A DNA stretch of 64,000 bases. Source: Epiperipatus broadwayi (taxonomy: Eukaryota > Onychophora > Udeonychophora > Euonychophora > Peripatidae). Location: NCBI GenBank assembly GCA_028023455.1, contig JAQFVV010006653.1, positions 374,001 to 438,000 of the forward strand. The letters are read 5' to 3'. The notes beneath the pieces were generated by a model. It saw nothing but the letters and a program-made list of their open reading frames with translations. It was not told where the DNA came from and ran no database searches. This document shows positions 33,010 to 44,899 of this stretch, piece by piece; the first letter of the stretch is position 1; the number at the start of each line of letters is the position of its first letter. Made by a program: the position numbers and the translations under genes.

Positions 33010-33316
33010 TTTATAAAGAGCTCACAAATAAGCTCTTAACAAGCTTTGCAGAATATCTTCAATCTCAGACCAGTTTCTGCTACTGGCTTCATCAGTGAGG
33101 TGTCTGGATATTCAAACATTAGATTAAAAATACTAGGACAAACCCAGCACTTTAATAGTTGTCCATTAGATAAAATGCTGGGCTTGTCCTAGTATTTTTA
33201 ATCTAATGCTTGAATATCCTGGCACGTCACTGACAAAGCCAGTAACAGAAACCAATCTGGGGTTGAGGATATTCTGCAAAGCTTGTTAAGAGCTTATTTG
33301 TGAGCTCTTTATAAAA
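33010..33316. repeat. family C fold-back repeat
   Basis: TTTATAAAGAGCTCACAAAT on the left is mirrored by TTTGTGAGCTCTTTATAAAA on the right; the arms continue through AGCTCTTAACAAGCTTTGCA and TTAAAAATACTAGGACAA. The turn is at about 33165. An intact-core hammerhead lies on the minus strand of the left arm; the right-arm copy (33225-33280) has CTGACAA and is decayed. Confidence 0.88.
33051..33113 (-). ncRNA. hammerhead ribozyme, type I, family C, intact core
   Basis: Minus strand: GAATATCC, loop, ACCTCA, CTGATGA, short stem II (GC-CAGTA-GC between A residues), GAAAC, loop TG, cleavage triplet GTC, TGAGAT, loop, AGATATTC. The distal GAATATCC pairs with AGATATTC over 7 of 8 positions and ACCTCA with TGAGAT over 5 of 6. 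Relative to family B the proximal helix changes A-U to U-A at its inner end, keeping the pairing. Confidence 0.65.
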
Positions 33317-35369
33317 CATTAATAACTAAAAAGTATAAACAATTGTACAAAAAAAAAAAACTAAAAAAAAAAACAATAAAACAGTATCTGTATTTTATGT
33401 GATGATAATGAATATAAATATATATATATATATATACATTATTTAATGATAATAAAATTAGAAGCATATGAGGTGCTAGAAAGAGAAGCTATAATAATTG
33501 TATGATGGAAATTTTAAGTAAAGAATAGATTTTTATTAAAAAATGAATCTTACAAATAGATGTTTAATCACTCTGAAGGATCCATGTTACTTGGAGAATA
33601 ATTTAACAAAAAATATTGAACAGATTATGCTAATGAATTTAACTTTTTTGCCAATAGACCTACTATAGTATTTGTTGATTATAAGAGGGTCCCTCTTATC
33701 TTTATAAAGTCGAATCTTGCATTGTGATTTGTAGAGGGCTCTCTTACTAAAATTAAGCACTCGAGGCGCATGTACTAAGGTTTTAGCCTTATATAAGTAT
33801 TCCTTCCATATAAGATGTGGCATTTCTGTTAATATCTATTAACTCAAATGATATGCTCATATTTGCAGTGATTTAAAGACAATATGTTTACACACACATA
33901 TATCTATGATAAGTAATCACTAATAATAATATGCGTTAATGAAATAAATAATTAATATTTTGTGTAATGTTATTCTTTTACCCCTTTCAGAATAAATACA
34001 TTTCCAGTACAGAGTGTAGTAATCATAAATTTTAGTTTCCATTAAAAGTCAAAGTCCTTTCAAATCAAAGAAATAAACTATATAAATTTGCAATAAGAAT
34101 TAATTATTTATTTTATTAATGGAGATTATTACTAGTGCAGTGAAGATAATAAATTATCAATTACTATTATTAACTATCATTATCATTATTATTATAATAT
34201 ATTCAGATGGTCTTTTATTTAATTAGATCCTATCTTAAATCAAAACTTATATAAATAATTCTAACATGCTTGAACTGTACAGAATTGGAAAATTGTGAGA
34301 TCCAATCCAACACAATCTCCATTTTTTACACATCTCATGCTATGTGAACATCTTTTGTAATATGTATTTTACTGCTTATTTTCAATTTGTTTTAAAAATG
34401 TTTTTGTATTCTGCACAATGGCTATGAGTAAATGTGCACTCAAATAGAGAAATATGAGTTATGTGAAATGCAACTTTTGAAAAAAGTCATGGAACAGATC
34501 ACATATTTAAGTAAAAGACTGTATATATATATATGTGTGTGTGTGTGTGAATCATTAGGGGAAATGTTTGTGGTCATATAATACTCAGAGGCATAAAAAA
34601 ATGAAGGCATTTATTGCAATATTAGCTTTATATTGTGATGCAGAAATAGAAGTACATACCAATATAACTTTTTTTTACATATGGAATTCTAAGAAGGTTG
34701 TAAGAAATTTCTAATAGGTAATTGTTATCATTTTCCTAAATATGTGATTAAAAAATGTTAAAACTGTCTGATCAAATTATGGTGCTTGATTAACCAAAGT
34801 ATATATTTATATTGTACTGACCCAGATGTATTTAGGGTGATAATAATGAAAGATGGAATAATATATATGCTTTGATCTATGTAACAGGCAAGGGGGTATT
34901 AGTGTGGAGTACTAGATGATGTTAATGTATTGTGTATATATGAATGGAAAAGAATGGTTGATGAGTTGGGAAGGAGGTAGTTACTACTATATAATGAAAC
35001 TATAGTAGATAACTTGATAAGATGAGTATTATTGTGAATAATAAAGCATTAATTGCTCATGAATAGAGAGATTTATATTATTTATAGAAATAATTAATTT
35101 GATGTTATAGGTTCATTCTGTAGAGCAATCTCTAGGTTCACAATAATCTGGGATAGAGTAGGCCAATTCGTTGATTGTCCATACCATTCTCATTCATGAT
35201 ATACCTAAAATCTAACTAACTACATATATGTCTTGTGTATAAATAATTACATGATATTTATTTCTAGGATAATACAAACCAATCCTTTATAAGTGAATGG
35301 TATCAGACTCCATATTGTTCTTAGCTCCATTTCCATTTTCACACATGATGTGCTAGAACAATACTATTA

Positions 35370-35640
35370 AAACAGGAAAACTCACTATACATATTGCCAC
35401 ACACAGCAAGCTAGAGTAATCAATGGATGCCAGAAGGCTTGTGCATAAAATCCCCATCTAGTGCCTACTCATCCAATATCCCCAGACTAGTTTCTGGCTT
35501 GTGGCCTTCATCAGTGAGGAACCTTAGATCTGAGAGCACTGCACTTAGATCTTAGCTTGCTGTGTGTAGCAATACTTATAGTGAGTTTTGCTTGTTTTAA
35601 CAACAGTTATACACAAGCATAAGAAGTGGTGGTCATGTGC
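35370..35640. repeat. family B repeat with hammerhead
   Basis: Inverted ends AAAACTCACTATACATATTG and CAATACTTATAGTGAGTTTT enclose the unit; the right end continues into AACAGTTATACACAAGCATA. The interior has ATGCCAGAAGGCTTGTGCAT, the minus-strand hammerhead and CTGAGAGCACTGCACTTAGA. Confidence 0.87.
35470..35529 (-). ncRNA. hammerhead ribozyme, type I, family B, intact core
   Basis: Minus strand: ATCTAA, GGT, TCCTCA, CTGATGA, stem II GGC-CACAA-GCC, GAAAC, TA, GTC, TGGGGA, TA, TTGGAT. ATCTAA still pairs with TTGGAT through one U-G pair. All core residues are the consensus ones. It sits antisense to the host gene, so it would not cut the host pre-mRNA from this strand. Confidence 0.7.
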
Positions 35641-35859
35641 CATGTATGTGTGTGTGTAAATAAATCCGATATAAGAAGCTTTAACTTGGATTAAAGTTTA
35701 TATCTGTGCTAGAGAAAAACTCTAGTTTAATAAATGATTAATGGTAAACTTAGGTTTATCAAAAATGTACGAAGTCGAGGTTGTGAGTGGAGCAAATTTG
35801 GCAGTTGTAAACAAAGATGTGACAATTCGCTATAGATAAATACTCTTCATGTAATAAAG

Positions 35860-35950
35860 ATATATATGAGAGCTGGTGATCTGGGATAATTGATGAGTGC
35901 TGGTTTAGCATGAAATGCATCTTGGGGATCATTTGTCTTTTATTGTATCT
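35860..35950 (+). repeat. family A fragment with hammerhead (C3 to T)
   Basis: GGTGATCTGGGATAATTGAT then GAGTGCTGGTTTAGCATGAA and ATGCATCTTGGGGATCATTT. The core reads TTGATGA, so the invariant first C is lost; stem II GTGCT/AGCAT and GAAA are kept. The distal stem I TGATC/GATCA has a G-C pair where other copies have G-U or A-U. Confidence 0.7.
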
Positions 35951-36119
35951 TTATTTATATGAAGAATAAAAAAAAAGAGGAAGTATGAAGATTATTAAAA
36001 TAATAATATATTTAATGAATTAACTATAATTTTATTTTACTACAATAATTTATACCTAATTAATAACTTATAATACATTATTTATAATAAATGATTCTAA
36101 TTTATACATACTTCTTCTT

Positions 36120-36375
36120 TAAAACAGGCAAAACTCACTATACGTATTGCCACCTAGAGTAATCAAATGGAAGCCAGAAGGCTTGTGCATAAAATCCCCA
36201 TCTAGTGCCTACTGATCCAACATCCCCAGACTATTTTCTGGCTTGTGGCCTTCATCAGTGAGGAGCTTTGGATCTGAGAGCACTGCACCTAAATCTTAGG
36301 ATCTAATGCAACCCTTCAGCAGCCATACAGTTATAAACAAGCATAAGAGGTGGTGGTCTTGTGATGTTTATACTT
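36120..36375 (-). repeat. family B repeat with hammerhead
   Basis: AAAACAGGCAAAACTCACTA start, then AAGCCAGAAGGCTTGTGCAT, the minus-strand hammerhead, CTGAGAGCACTGCACCTAAA and CAACCCTTCAGCAGCC, then the outer AACAAGCATAAGAGGTGGTG block. It is the same single-arm arrangement as 23951-24230. Confidence 0.85.
36215..36273 (-). ncRNA. hammerhead ribozyme, family B, one core-adjacent change
   Basis: Minus strand: ATCCAA, AGC, TCCTCA, CTGATGA, GGC-CACAA-GCC, GAAAA in place of GAAAC, TA, GTC, TGGGGA, TG, TTGGAT. Both stem I segments pair fully. The A after GAAA removes one of two stem III pairs. Confidence 0.6.
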
Positions 36376-36569
36376 CTTCTTTACCTTATCTAAGTCCTTA
36401 TCTAAATGACCTTGCATAGTTTAGTGCAGCAGTGTAGCGTCAAACTCTAAGGCATAAGTCCTCAAATAGAATACAGTTCGGGCAATCAAACTTCTTATAA
36501 ACTTCTGACTAATCACAGATCAACATGATTTATTAATATTATTAGATTGCACTTATAAGGATTTTAATT

Positions 36570-36842
36570 ACAATAGGCAAAGCTCTCTCCATACAGTAAT
36601 GCCACTCAAAGCAAGATAGAGTAATCAATGGATTGCTCCTCACTGATGAAGGCCATAAGCCAGAAACTAGTTTGGGGATATTGGATGAGTAGGCACTAGA
36701 TAGGGATTTTATGCACAAGCCTTCTGGCATCCATTGATTACTCTGACCTGCTTTGAATGGCACTACTGTATGGAGAGAGTTTTGCCTATTTTAACAACTG
36801 TTATGATCAAGCATGGGAGATAGTGATCATGTGATGTTTAAA
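36570..36842. repeat. family B fold-back repeat
   Basis: Left AGGCAAAGCTCTCTCCATAC and right GTATGGAGAGAGTTTTGCCT are inverted ends; AATCAATGGATT on the left meets GCATCCATTGATTACTCT on the right. The unique flank holding the distal stem I strand is absent, so the hammerhead (plus strand, 36637-36685: CTGATGA, GGC-CATAA-GCC, GAAAC, TA, GTT, TGGGGATATTGG) has only its proximal helix. Confidence 0.87.
36637..36685 (+). ncRNA. hammerhead ribozyme, family B, sense to the host gene
   Basis: TCCTCA (36637-36642), CTGATGA (36643-36649), stem II, GAAAC from 36663, TAGTT, TGGGGATATTGG. The core is consensus with cleavage triplet GTT. The distal stem I segment is lost, which usually lowers activity. 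It lies on the same strand as the coiled-coil gene and would be present in its pre-mRNA. Confidence 0.55.
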
Positions 36843-37589
36843 GGATTTTAATTGTGCATGACTAGATCATATTCTTTTTATAAAGTTATATCTAGTATTT
36901 TACCATGAATAAAATAATTTGAGAGATTAAAACTCAACTCCATAATTAAATAAATTATATTTTGTTAATATATTCTATTTTATGTAAGTATATATTATCA
37001 ATTACTAATTTTAATATGCATATAATATTTTATTCATAAAAGCAATTACATGTATATAGAAATGGTGAGAACAATAAATAAAATAGTTTGTGATAATATT
37101 AACATATGTTTAATTTAGCAGAGAAACATTCAATTGACCAATATAAAAATAATTTATAGGACAAATATCATACTTTACTAATATGATCTTTCTTACAGAG
37201 AATACCTGTACAAAATATATTGGTTGGGTGCAAAATTTAATTTATGCTGGGATTTTGAAATACAGGTTATCTAAAACTTGATTAATTTTTTATTCAACTT
37301 ACAATTGTAAAAAACGTTCTGCTTCATTAACAAATTAAGTTTTTAATGAAATGTTAAATAATATCATAATACAACATGGAAGAAAGTTGCCTGGAATGTT
37401 GGTATTCTTATTTTTCAATGTATTTCTTGTGGTAATATGCTAAGATACAAAAGTGAGTTGTCTGTGTCCTTATTTTCTAATCATAACTGTTCTACAAAAG
37501 GGAGAAAAAGAAAAAATTATATCATCATTAAAGAATATTAGATTAATGCCAATATAGTGATCTTGCAAGAGTATGACAATCTTCTGTGT

Positions 37590-38178
37590 TACAAAAAAAA
37601 TCAAGTCAGATGTCACATGAGCTAATTTAATAAAGCTTGTGTTTACAAATGTTATATATTGAGCTCGCAATACAAACTCTTAACAAGCTTTGTAGAATAC
37701 TCCCAACCTTAGACCAGTTTCTGCTACTGGTATCCTCAGTGAGGTGTTAGGATATTCAATCATTAGATTAAAAATACTAGGACAAGTCCAGCAATTTATC
37801 TAATGTATAACTATTAAGTAGAAACTCTAAAATTTTCAGATATCCATGTCTTCCAATCCAGCTATCTAACTTAAATAGCCATTTGGGACTGAAATAAGTT
37901 CAGATACACCATATATTAATAGCTTTAGCAATATAAAATCACCAAAGCCACCATAGCAAAAAATAAAATTACAAAAAAATCAAGTCAGATGTCACATGAT
38001 CTAATTTAATAAAGCTTGAGTTTACAAATGTTATATATAGAGCTCGCAAAACAAGCTCTTAACAAGCTTTGTAAAATACCCCCAACCTCACTGAAAATTC
38101 CAGTAGCAGAAACTGGTCTGAGGTTGGGGGTATTCTACAAATCTTGTTAAGAGTTTGTTTGGGAGCTCTATATATAAT
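37590..38178. repeat. family C repeats, tandem plus inverted
   Basis: Two direct copies start with AATCAAGTCAGATGTCACAT (37598 and 37979), about 380 bp apart. The second turns back on itself at about 38090 and ends in GGGAGCTCTATATATAA. The first copy contains the full family C unit, including ATCCAGCTATCTAACTTAAA and CAGATACACCATATATTAAT. Its minus-strand hammerhead at 37695-37757 has CTGAGGA, GAAAC and GTC; the second copy's core is destroyed. Confidence 0.85.
37695..37757 (-). ncRNA. hammerhead ribozyme, family C, core consensus
   Basis: Minus strand: GAATATCC, TAAC, ACCTCA, CTGAGGA, TACCAGTAGCA (weak stem II), GAAAC, TG, GTC, TAAGGT, TGGGAGTATTC. The N7 position of CTGANGA is G, which is allowed. 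ACCTCA/TAAGGT and GAATATCC/GGAGTATTC retain most pairs; stem II is marginal. Confidence 0.5.
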
Positions 38179-39029
38179 CTTCTGTGTTAAAAACAAGTTC
38201 ATATTAATGAATTTCCTATACAAAATGCAAGCCCTAATATTTATTTATAGAGAAATAATATCACATGACTTTCACTGGCATATAATAATAATATTGATTA
38301 TAATAATCCATAATGCAAAATATTATTACTGACTTAGACATATTTATTCACATATAAAATTTGTATTCCTGGTTTCTATTTCAATTTAATTAATTACTTT
38401 ATTATGGACTTTTTTAAAGCCAATTTATTCAAATAATAAAGTTGAGTTTGATAATAAACTCAAATATACTCTATCTGATATTAAACATAATATTTATAAA
38501 TATTAAATAAAGTACTCATTAATAAGCATTGACCTTCAGTTTATGTAAACTTTTAAATTGTTTATAATTTTTTAACATTTGCAATAAAACCGTTGACTTC
38601 ACACATTTTTAAAATATTAATAACAGTGATACAAATAAATTTTGCAATAACATTTTCAAAATTAGCATTAGTAAATTTAGCTAAATCTAGAGTTTTAATA
38701 ACAAAACCTATAGCAATAATCAATTACTCCATAAATAATAAAAGTTCAAAATATTTTACAGAATGAATGTCAATATACTTAGAAAAGAATATTTTATATA
38801 TGTTTTTCAAATTGCAATAAATAAAATTATATATTTGGATATAATATTTAGGGTATTCTTCTTTTCCTTATTCTATTTGTAATTGGTTGCTTCAATATTC
38901 TTAACTGTTGGCTAAGTAAAGGTTTAGTCTGTATGTCAATTTTGTTAACTGTAGCCGAGTGTGCTTTCATTTGGTGAAGCCAGATTCATAGCACTTTACT
39001 TAGCCAACATTCAAAACATTAAAGCAAAC

Positions 39030-39172
39030 CAATCATCATCATCAACCATTATCAATCCACTGCAGAATGAAGGTCTCTCCAACAATCCATCTTCTCTGAT
39101 CTTTAGCTTCTCTTCTCCACATCACCCCTACACACTTTCTTATTTCATCCATCCATCTCACAATATTTGAAT
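39030..39172 (-). pseudogene. RTE-like LINE 3' end, third copy, inverted
   Basis: ATCATCATCATCAACCATTA is the complement of a (GAT)n tail; it continues with CAATCCACTGCAGAATGAAG and CTTCTCTTCTCCACATCACC, the reverse complement of 6040-6150. About 85% similar to that copy. Confidence 0.75.
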
Positions 39173-39460
39173 ATAAGTGCCTGAATAGTATATATAACAA
39201 TGTCATTCTTTACTTTAGTAATTTTTGTTTTCTTTCTCTTTATGACACGAAATTGAAATTTAGGCTCTATTATTTAAAACATAAAAAAAAAAAATCAGGA
39301 ATTTATGAAAAATATTTGATTACCATATATTTTTCTTTTGTTTTTTGAACAGAAGTGTAAATTCATAATTATGAATATTTAAAATTTAAATTTGTTTCTA
39401 CATTTTCACATATAAAAATATTATTTCTTTTTTTAGACATAACAGTATTGAAAATATCTC

Positions 39461-39589
39461 ACAATAAGAAGAATTCTTTTTCATATGTCAAAGCATTGGC
39501 CGGGAAGCGAACCCGCAAACCCAGGACAACTGTTTGTAAGGCAGCTGTGCTGACCACTCGACTACCAACGCTTGACAATAAGAAGAATT
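39461..39589 (-). repeat. type II tRNA-derived SINE, copy 3, with 15-bp TSD
   Basis: The direct repeat ACAATAAGAAGAATT occurs at 39461-39475 and 39575-39589. Between them, on the minus strand, lies GTCAAGCGTTGGTAGTCGAG, TGGTCAGCACAGC, a TTGCGGGTTCGCTTCCCGGC B box and CCAATGCTTTGACATATG with a short A tail. TSD plus A tail indicates LINE-driven retroposition. Confidence 0.88.
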
Positions 39590-40833
39590 TTTGAGATCTG
39601 GATTGAAGTTATATATCAGACTTTTCAAATTATATAAAATTAATTAAATAACTGGATATCCATGGCAATTAAAATTTTATAGTGTAATAACCAAAGGATT
39701 GTACCTTCTCATCTTCACTTTTGTAGACTACATTAAATTATAGCATAAATAATGAATTATTATTATTAAACTTTCAGCACTGTTTAGTAATAAGATTTTA
39801 CTACTTAAAATATGCAAGATTATGGGCAGCATTGAAATTTTTTTTTTTCAGGTGTAATTTCAAAATATACAGTATTTTTTATCCTGAATTTCCATATATT
39901 TTTAATATATAATATAGCTAATGCATATGACAGTGGTAAGATTTCTTAAAAAAAATTTTTTAAAATTTAATTAGGGTTTAAAAAATGCAAAGTCTGTTCT
40001 AATTTTTTCTAAAATACTTCTTGCAGTATAAAGTTTTATCTGTTTACAGGTATTAATGAAAAATTAGGCTTGAAGAGTAATGATATTTTAAAATACATTT
40101 TGCTATTTCATAATGTTTCGTATTTTGCTTAGTGAAGAAAAGAAATACGATTTTGATATTTTAAAAAATAATTTTTCCATTTAAATGTAACTATTATTAA
40201 TATTATTGCTTCACAGGTTTTAATTATTAAAATATTAATAACAAATTTATAAATTTTGAAAGACAGTTTATAAATTTGTGGAAATAATTCTCTTACTTTT
40301 AGCTTGTTTTCCATGAATTGAAAGGTAATTGTGACAACTAAAAATATATGTAAGATTAAAATAGAGGTGGATTGATTTGGGAAACTTCTGCAGAGCTTCA
40401 ATCAAGTCAAAAAGAGAGGAATCTTGGTTGAAATATCTACATATGGCTATTGTCTGGCTAATTTTTTTTTTAATAAGACATTAATCAAGTTCATTTAAAA
40501 AAAAATTCTATATTGAGAGAAATATTATTTCTTTCAAACTGAACTTGGAGAATTAAAATAAAAAATAAAATGGAATTGTTTTGGATGCATAAAAAATGAA
40601 ACACTCAATTCTAAGTACACTTTTATAATTTTAAAATTTCTCTCTCTATTCGTTAACTAAAATTAGCTGTCTAGAACCTTGCACCTATCAAGTCCAACAG
40701 CTGCCATAATACACGATTTTAATAAAAATTGTCTATTTTTAATTCCTATTTAAATACAAAATCATTTACTTATAAATAACATAATGCTTTAAAAAAATTG
40801 TATTTATATGTTTAACTGCATATATGTATATAC

Positions 40834-43254
40834 TGTAACCAGTTGGCTTACATACCACACAATAATGTAGTGTGTGTGCATAAATATATATAAAGTTGAA
40901 AGGAAGAGTAGAAATAAACTCAGATATAAATTCCAAAGATTAAAGTAAAAACATAAATATCACACTTTGACAGAAATTTCCAGGTTGTTTTCAAAAGGAT
41001 TAGACAGACTGAAAACAGTCACTATGCCTATTATAAAAGGGACTGATAAAAAATATCAGTCAGTCTGGATAGTGATTTTTGAAGAGAACAGTCTGTATTG
41101 TAGTTTTTTGTAAGAGCTGAACAGAACAGTGGCTACTAAATTTTTTTGAGTAAGTGGCAGCAATTAGCTGACCAAAATAGATAGCTGTAGTTTCCTTGTT
41201 GGCTGTAGCAGAGTTGGAAGAATAGCTACCATGAGCTGATGTAGCTGAAGACAGGATAGTAGAGTCAGGAACTGCTACTATTTTTCTTGGCAGGAGTTTG
41301 AATTCACATGGAGAAAATGACCCACTTTTTTATGCTGAAATTCATAGCCTTAAATGTGGAGAGGACAGTTGCTTGCCTGAAATCTATCAAACTAAGATAG
41401 CTGCTTGCCTGGAATAATCCTAGACAGAAAGAGACCAACTACAGACCAGCATTTTACATGGATTATACTTTTTCCGGATGATGAGAATCACTAAAACCAA
41501 CTTACCAAGAAAAATCTTCCAGCTTGCCCACGGAACCCCAGCTTGCTGAAGAACTAATTATATATATGCTGATGTATCTAAAGGCAGAAAAGCACACATA
41601 AACATATATACAGCTGTGGTAAGTAGAGTTATATATAATAACGAAATTTTAAATAATTTCTTTAATAAAATGACATTTTAGAAGTGATGCGTGAATTTGT
41701 ACTTTTCATGTTTATGGTGGGTGTGTAGTTGAGCAGGGTTGACTGGATGCAGTGTGCTCATGATGCTCTGAAGTATAGGCATGACATTGAGCAGTGCTGT
41801 CTACTTATCATAGCATGGGAAGCTGCAGTCGTATTCACTTTCCCATCTCACCTTGCCATCATCAGCACTGTCTAATCAAGAAAAGAGACATTTTAAAAGT
41901 GAAGCAAACAAGTAAATAATTCTGTCTGGATTTAAAAAAAAAATTTAAAAAAATAAAGAATCGATGATTCTATAATTTAAATTTAAAAACATTGATAATT
42001 AATCAACAAATACTTGTCAAAAATTGACTATACTTTTTTTTAAGAAAAAAAAAAGAACTTATAAATTGATAAATAATTTTAAATTATATCTATATCTTGT
42101 TTATAAACAGGTATATGTGTAATATTTATGTGTTTTCCAAACGGAATCAATTAGGAAAATATAACTTTATTAATGTAACAAATCAAATATGTTCAGAAAA
42201 TTCACGCACATGGATGTATGTGTGCGTATATATGTCAATTGTATGGCAAATACTAATGTGTGTCAGATAGACACTTAGATGTAAAATTTTAATATTTTTT
42301 TTTATTAAATGTCAATTCATTTTTTAATATTAATTGTGTGTTAGAAATCGCACGTCTGTGTGCACATATATGTAAATCAATGTAACAATTTGAATTTTGA
42401 ATAGCAATTATGTAAATTACAATGTGACATTTGTATAGTAACCAAAATCAGAAAGCTAATGTGTGTGTAATTTTATTTTTATAGACCTTGTTATTGTTGT
42501 TAATAAACTTGTATTCAACTGTTAAAAATTGTATTGGATCATCTCTTGGTCACATACAGTAATAGAACTTGTGTTCTCTGAGCTAGATTCATGCACGGGA
42601 TGAATATATAAATGGGGATATGTATTTAGTGTTTTTGGGCATCAATCATCATCCTGGTTGGCACATAAGATTATACTCTTTAAAGCCCATACCATACACT
42701 ATATTTTATTTTAGTTTAGTCTTATTAGAAGTTAAGTTTATAGTTGGCCAGTACAAGTGGCCAGAGCATTGATGATGATCAGCATGTTTGAAATGTCCCA
42801 GCATTATTGTTTCAATTTCTGATTATTGTGTATTCTAATGGATGGGTACTAAGCTGGTGCATCCAAGTTATGTTTAAATAATTGCCCAAAATAGCAAAGG
42901 CTCAATAGTTAGCCTGGTCTACAGAAGACCCATTTCCGATCCAGTCACAAGATGAACTGTTGATTTTATTATATTTTATTGTGGATCATTCATGATGATA
43001 AGTGATTATTTATTTTGAGTATTAGTATTAATTATAATTACTTTATTGATGGTTAATTATGCTTTTAGTTGCTCTTCTGATCTCTCATTGATGTCTCAGA
43101 GATTCTCTAATCTCATACTCTTATATCTTTAAATATTACATGTATATACTTTTGTAAATGAATATGTAAATTATTGATTTAATATTTAATTGGGAGTGAT
43201 GTTGATTTTGCCATCACCCGGTTTCACTCTTTTTTGATACCCCATCCCGTTACA
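40834..43254. mobile_element. candidate solo LTR, 2.4 kb
   Basis: TGTAAC at 40834 and GTTACA at 43249-43254 are inverted termini of TG..CA form, and the same TGTAAC starts the gypsy LTR at 3648. A 4-bp direct repeat ATAC flanks it (40830-40833, 43255-43258), as expected for gypsy integration. The interior (41000-41640, 41690-41890, 42540-42960, 43190-43250) is richer in GC than the surroundings and has no open frame. The borders were picked by eye, so chance agreement is possible; an alternative is a non-autonomous LTR element. Confidence 0.4.
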
Positions 43255-44899
43255 ATACCTATGTCTCAATTATACATATAACTGTTTCAATTAATTTATG
43301 ATTAAGAGAAACTAAATTGAATAATTATTAAATAAATAATGATTTCTTGATTATTATTCATAAGTATAAATCTTACTTATTGTAAATTTGAAGTAGATTT
43401 ATTTATCTGATAAATAAAATCACTTTCTTATATAATAAAATTAACTAAAATTTAGTAAAAATTATCTTAAACTTCTGGATAATTTTCTGTTCTTTTTTTT
43501 TTTTTTTTTGTAGGTGGAAAATTTAGCTTGCTTTTTATCTTTGGATTTAAACTAATATTTTTTTACTGTGATTTTATTATTTTTTAAAAATATGCTTAGA
43601 AAGCCTATGTTTCAAATTTGCATATTAAGTTTAAATTTGCATATATAATATATATGCAAATTTACAGTTCAACATTAGTCTAAAGACCTCAGAAAAAGAC
43701 AAATGTTCTTTCATATACATTGTTTAATGTTTTGAAAATAACATATTCAAAGGTAGTAATTATATTCATTAAAGAAAAAAAAAGATACCTTCCAGAACCA
43801 ATTGTAATCAAAAATTAATGCTTAATTTTTTTTTTTTTTTAAATTATTTTAAGCTTAGATCCGCTTTAAAAATATTAATATTTAAAATAATTACACTTTT
43901 TTTAATTTTTTTAAACTTATTAACTACTAAACTAATTAATATGAACAAAATTTTTTTACATATTGTGTTTACATTGATGTGTATCTAGTATGTACAAAAA
44001 TTTTATTCATTAAATTAATTTAGTAATAAACACACTTAAAACAGAAAAAGGAGTGATGTAATTTATATATTATTTAAATAACTGCTTACTGAGTTGGAGA
44101 GATAAACATTACAAAGGATTGTAACCAAAAAATACAAAACTACATTGGAGCAATATTTGGCAGAGGTCATTACATACCTGAAAAGTCCAATGTTTTCAAT
44201 TTGATAAATTTTGCAGTTAATAAGCAGAACATTTATGACCAAACTGTCATTTACAAATCATTTTTAATGTGGATGCTACAATGCAGAATCAATGATATCA
44301 TGAACACAAGATTAAATACTGATAACTGAAAACACATCAGAAGAATCATTATCTTCACTTTTGTAACCATTAAAAAGATTGAGATCAATAAATCATCACA
44401 AGAAATTTTTTCAAATAGACTGCTAACTATGAAATCTTGTGATAGAACTGTCATAAAATAAACAACAATTCATTCCATGATAGAAACATTTTTTAATAAT
44501 AGTCAAATTCCAAAATATAATTCTCAATTTATACAGTATATATAGTTGAATATTATTTTAAGAAATATGCAAATAATCTTTCATACTCAATGGCCTTTCT
44601 AGTATTCAATTTAAATATTATTGAGCTTTGATAGACCATTATTTGAAACCAACCAAAGATTATTCTTCATATATGTTTCATAAAGAACTTTTAGCTTCTC
44701 TGCAAGTATTATATAACATAATCTTATTAATCAATGCATTATAAACGATTTTATCCAATCTTTTTAATTTTTAAATAGATATATGAATACTACTTGATTG
44801 TTTAGATAATGTTATGCTGAAATAAATGGAATGACAGAAAGTAATGATTGACAAATGTAGAATTTTCATTTTGCTAAATGTACATATATATTTATTATA

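Noticed and set aside
39840-39852. TTTTTTTTTCAG|GT as an acceptor for a further exon in intron 4
   Set aside because: The downstream frame meets stops at once in the needed phase and the sequence is intron-like.
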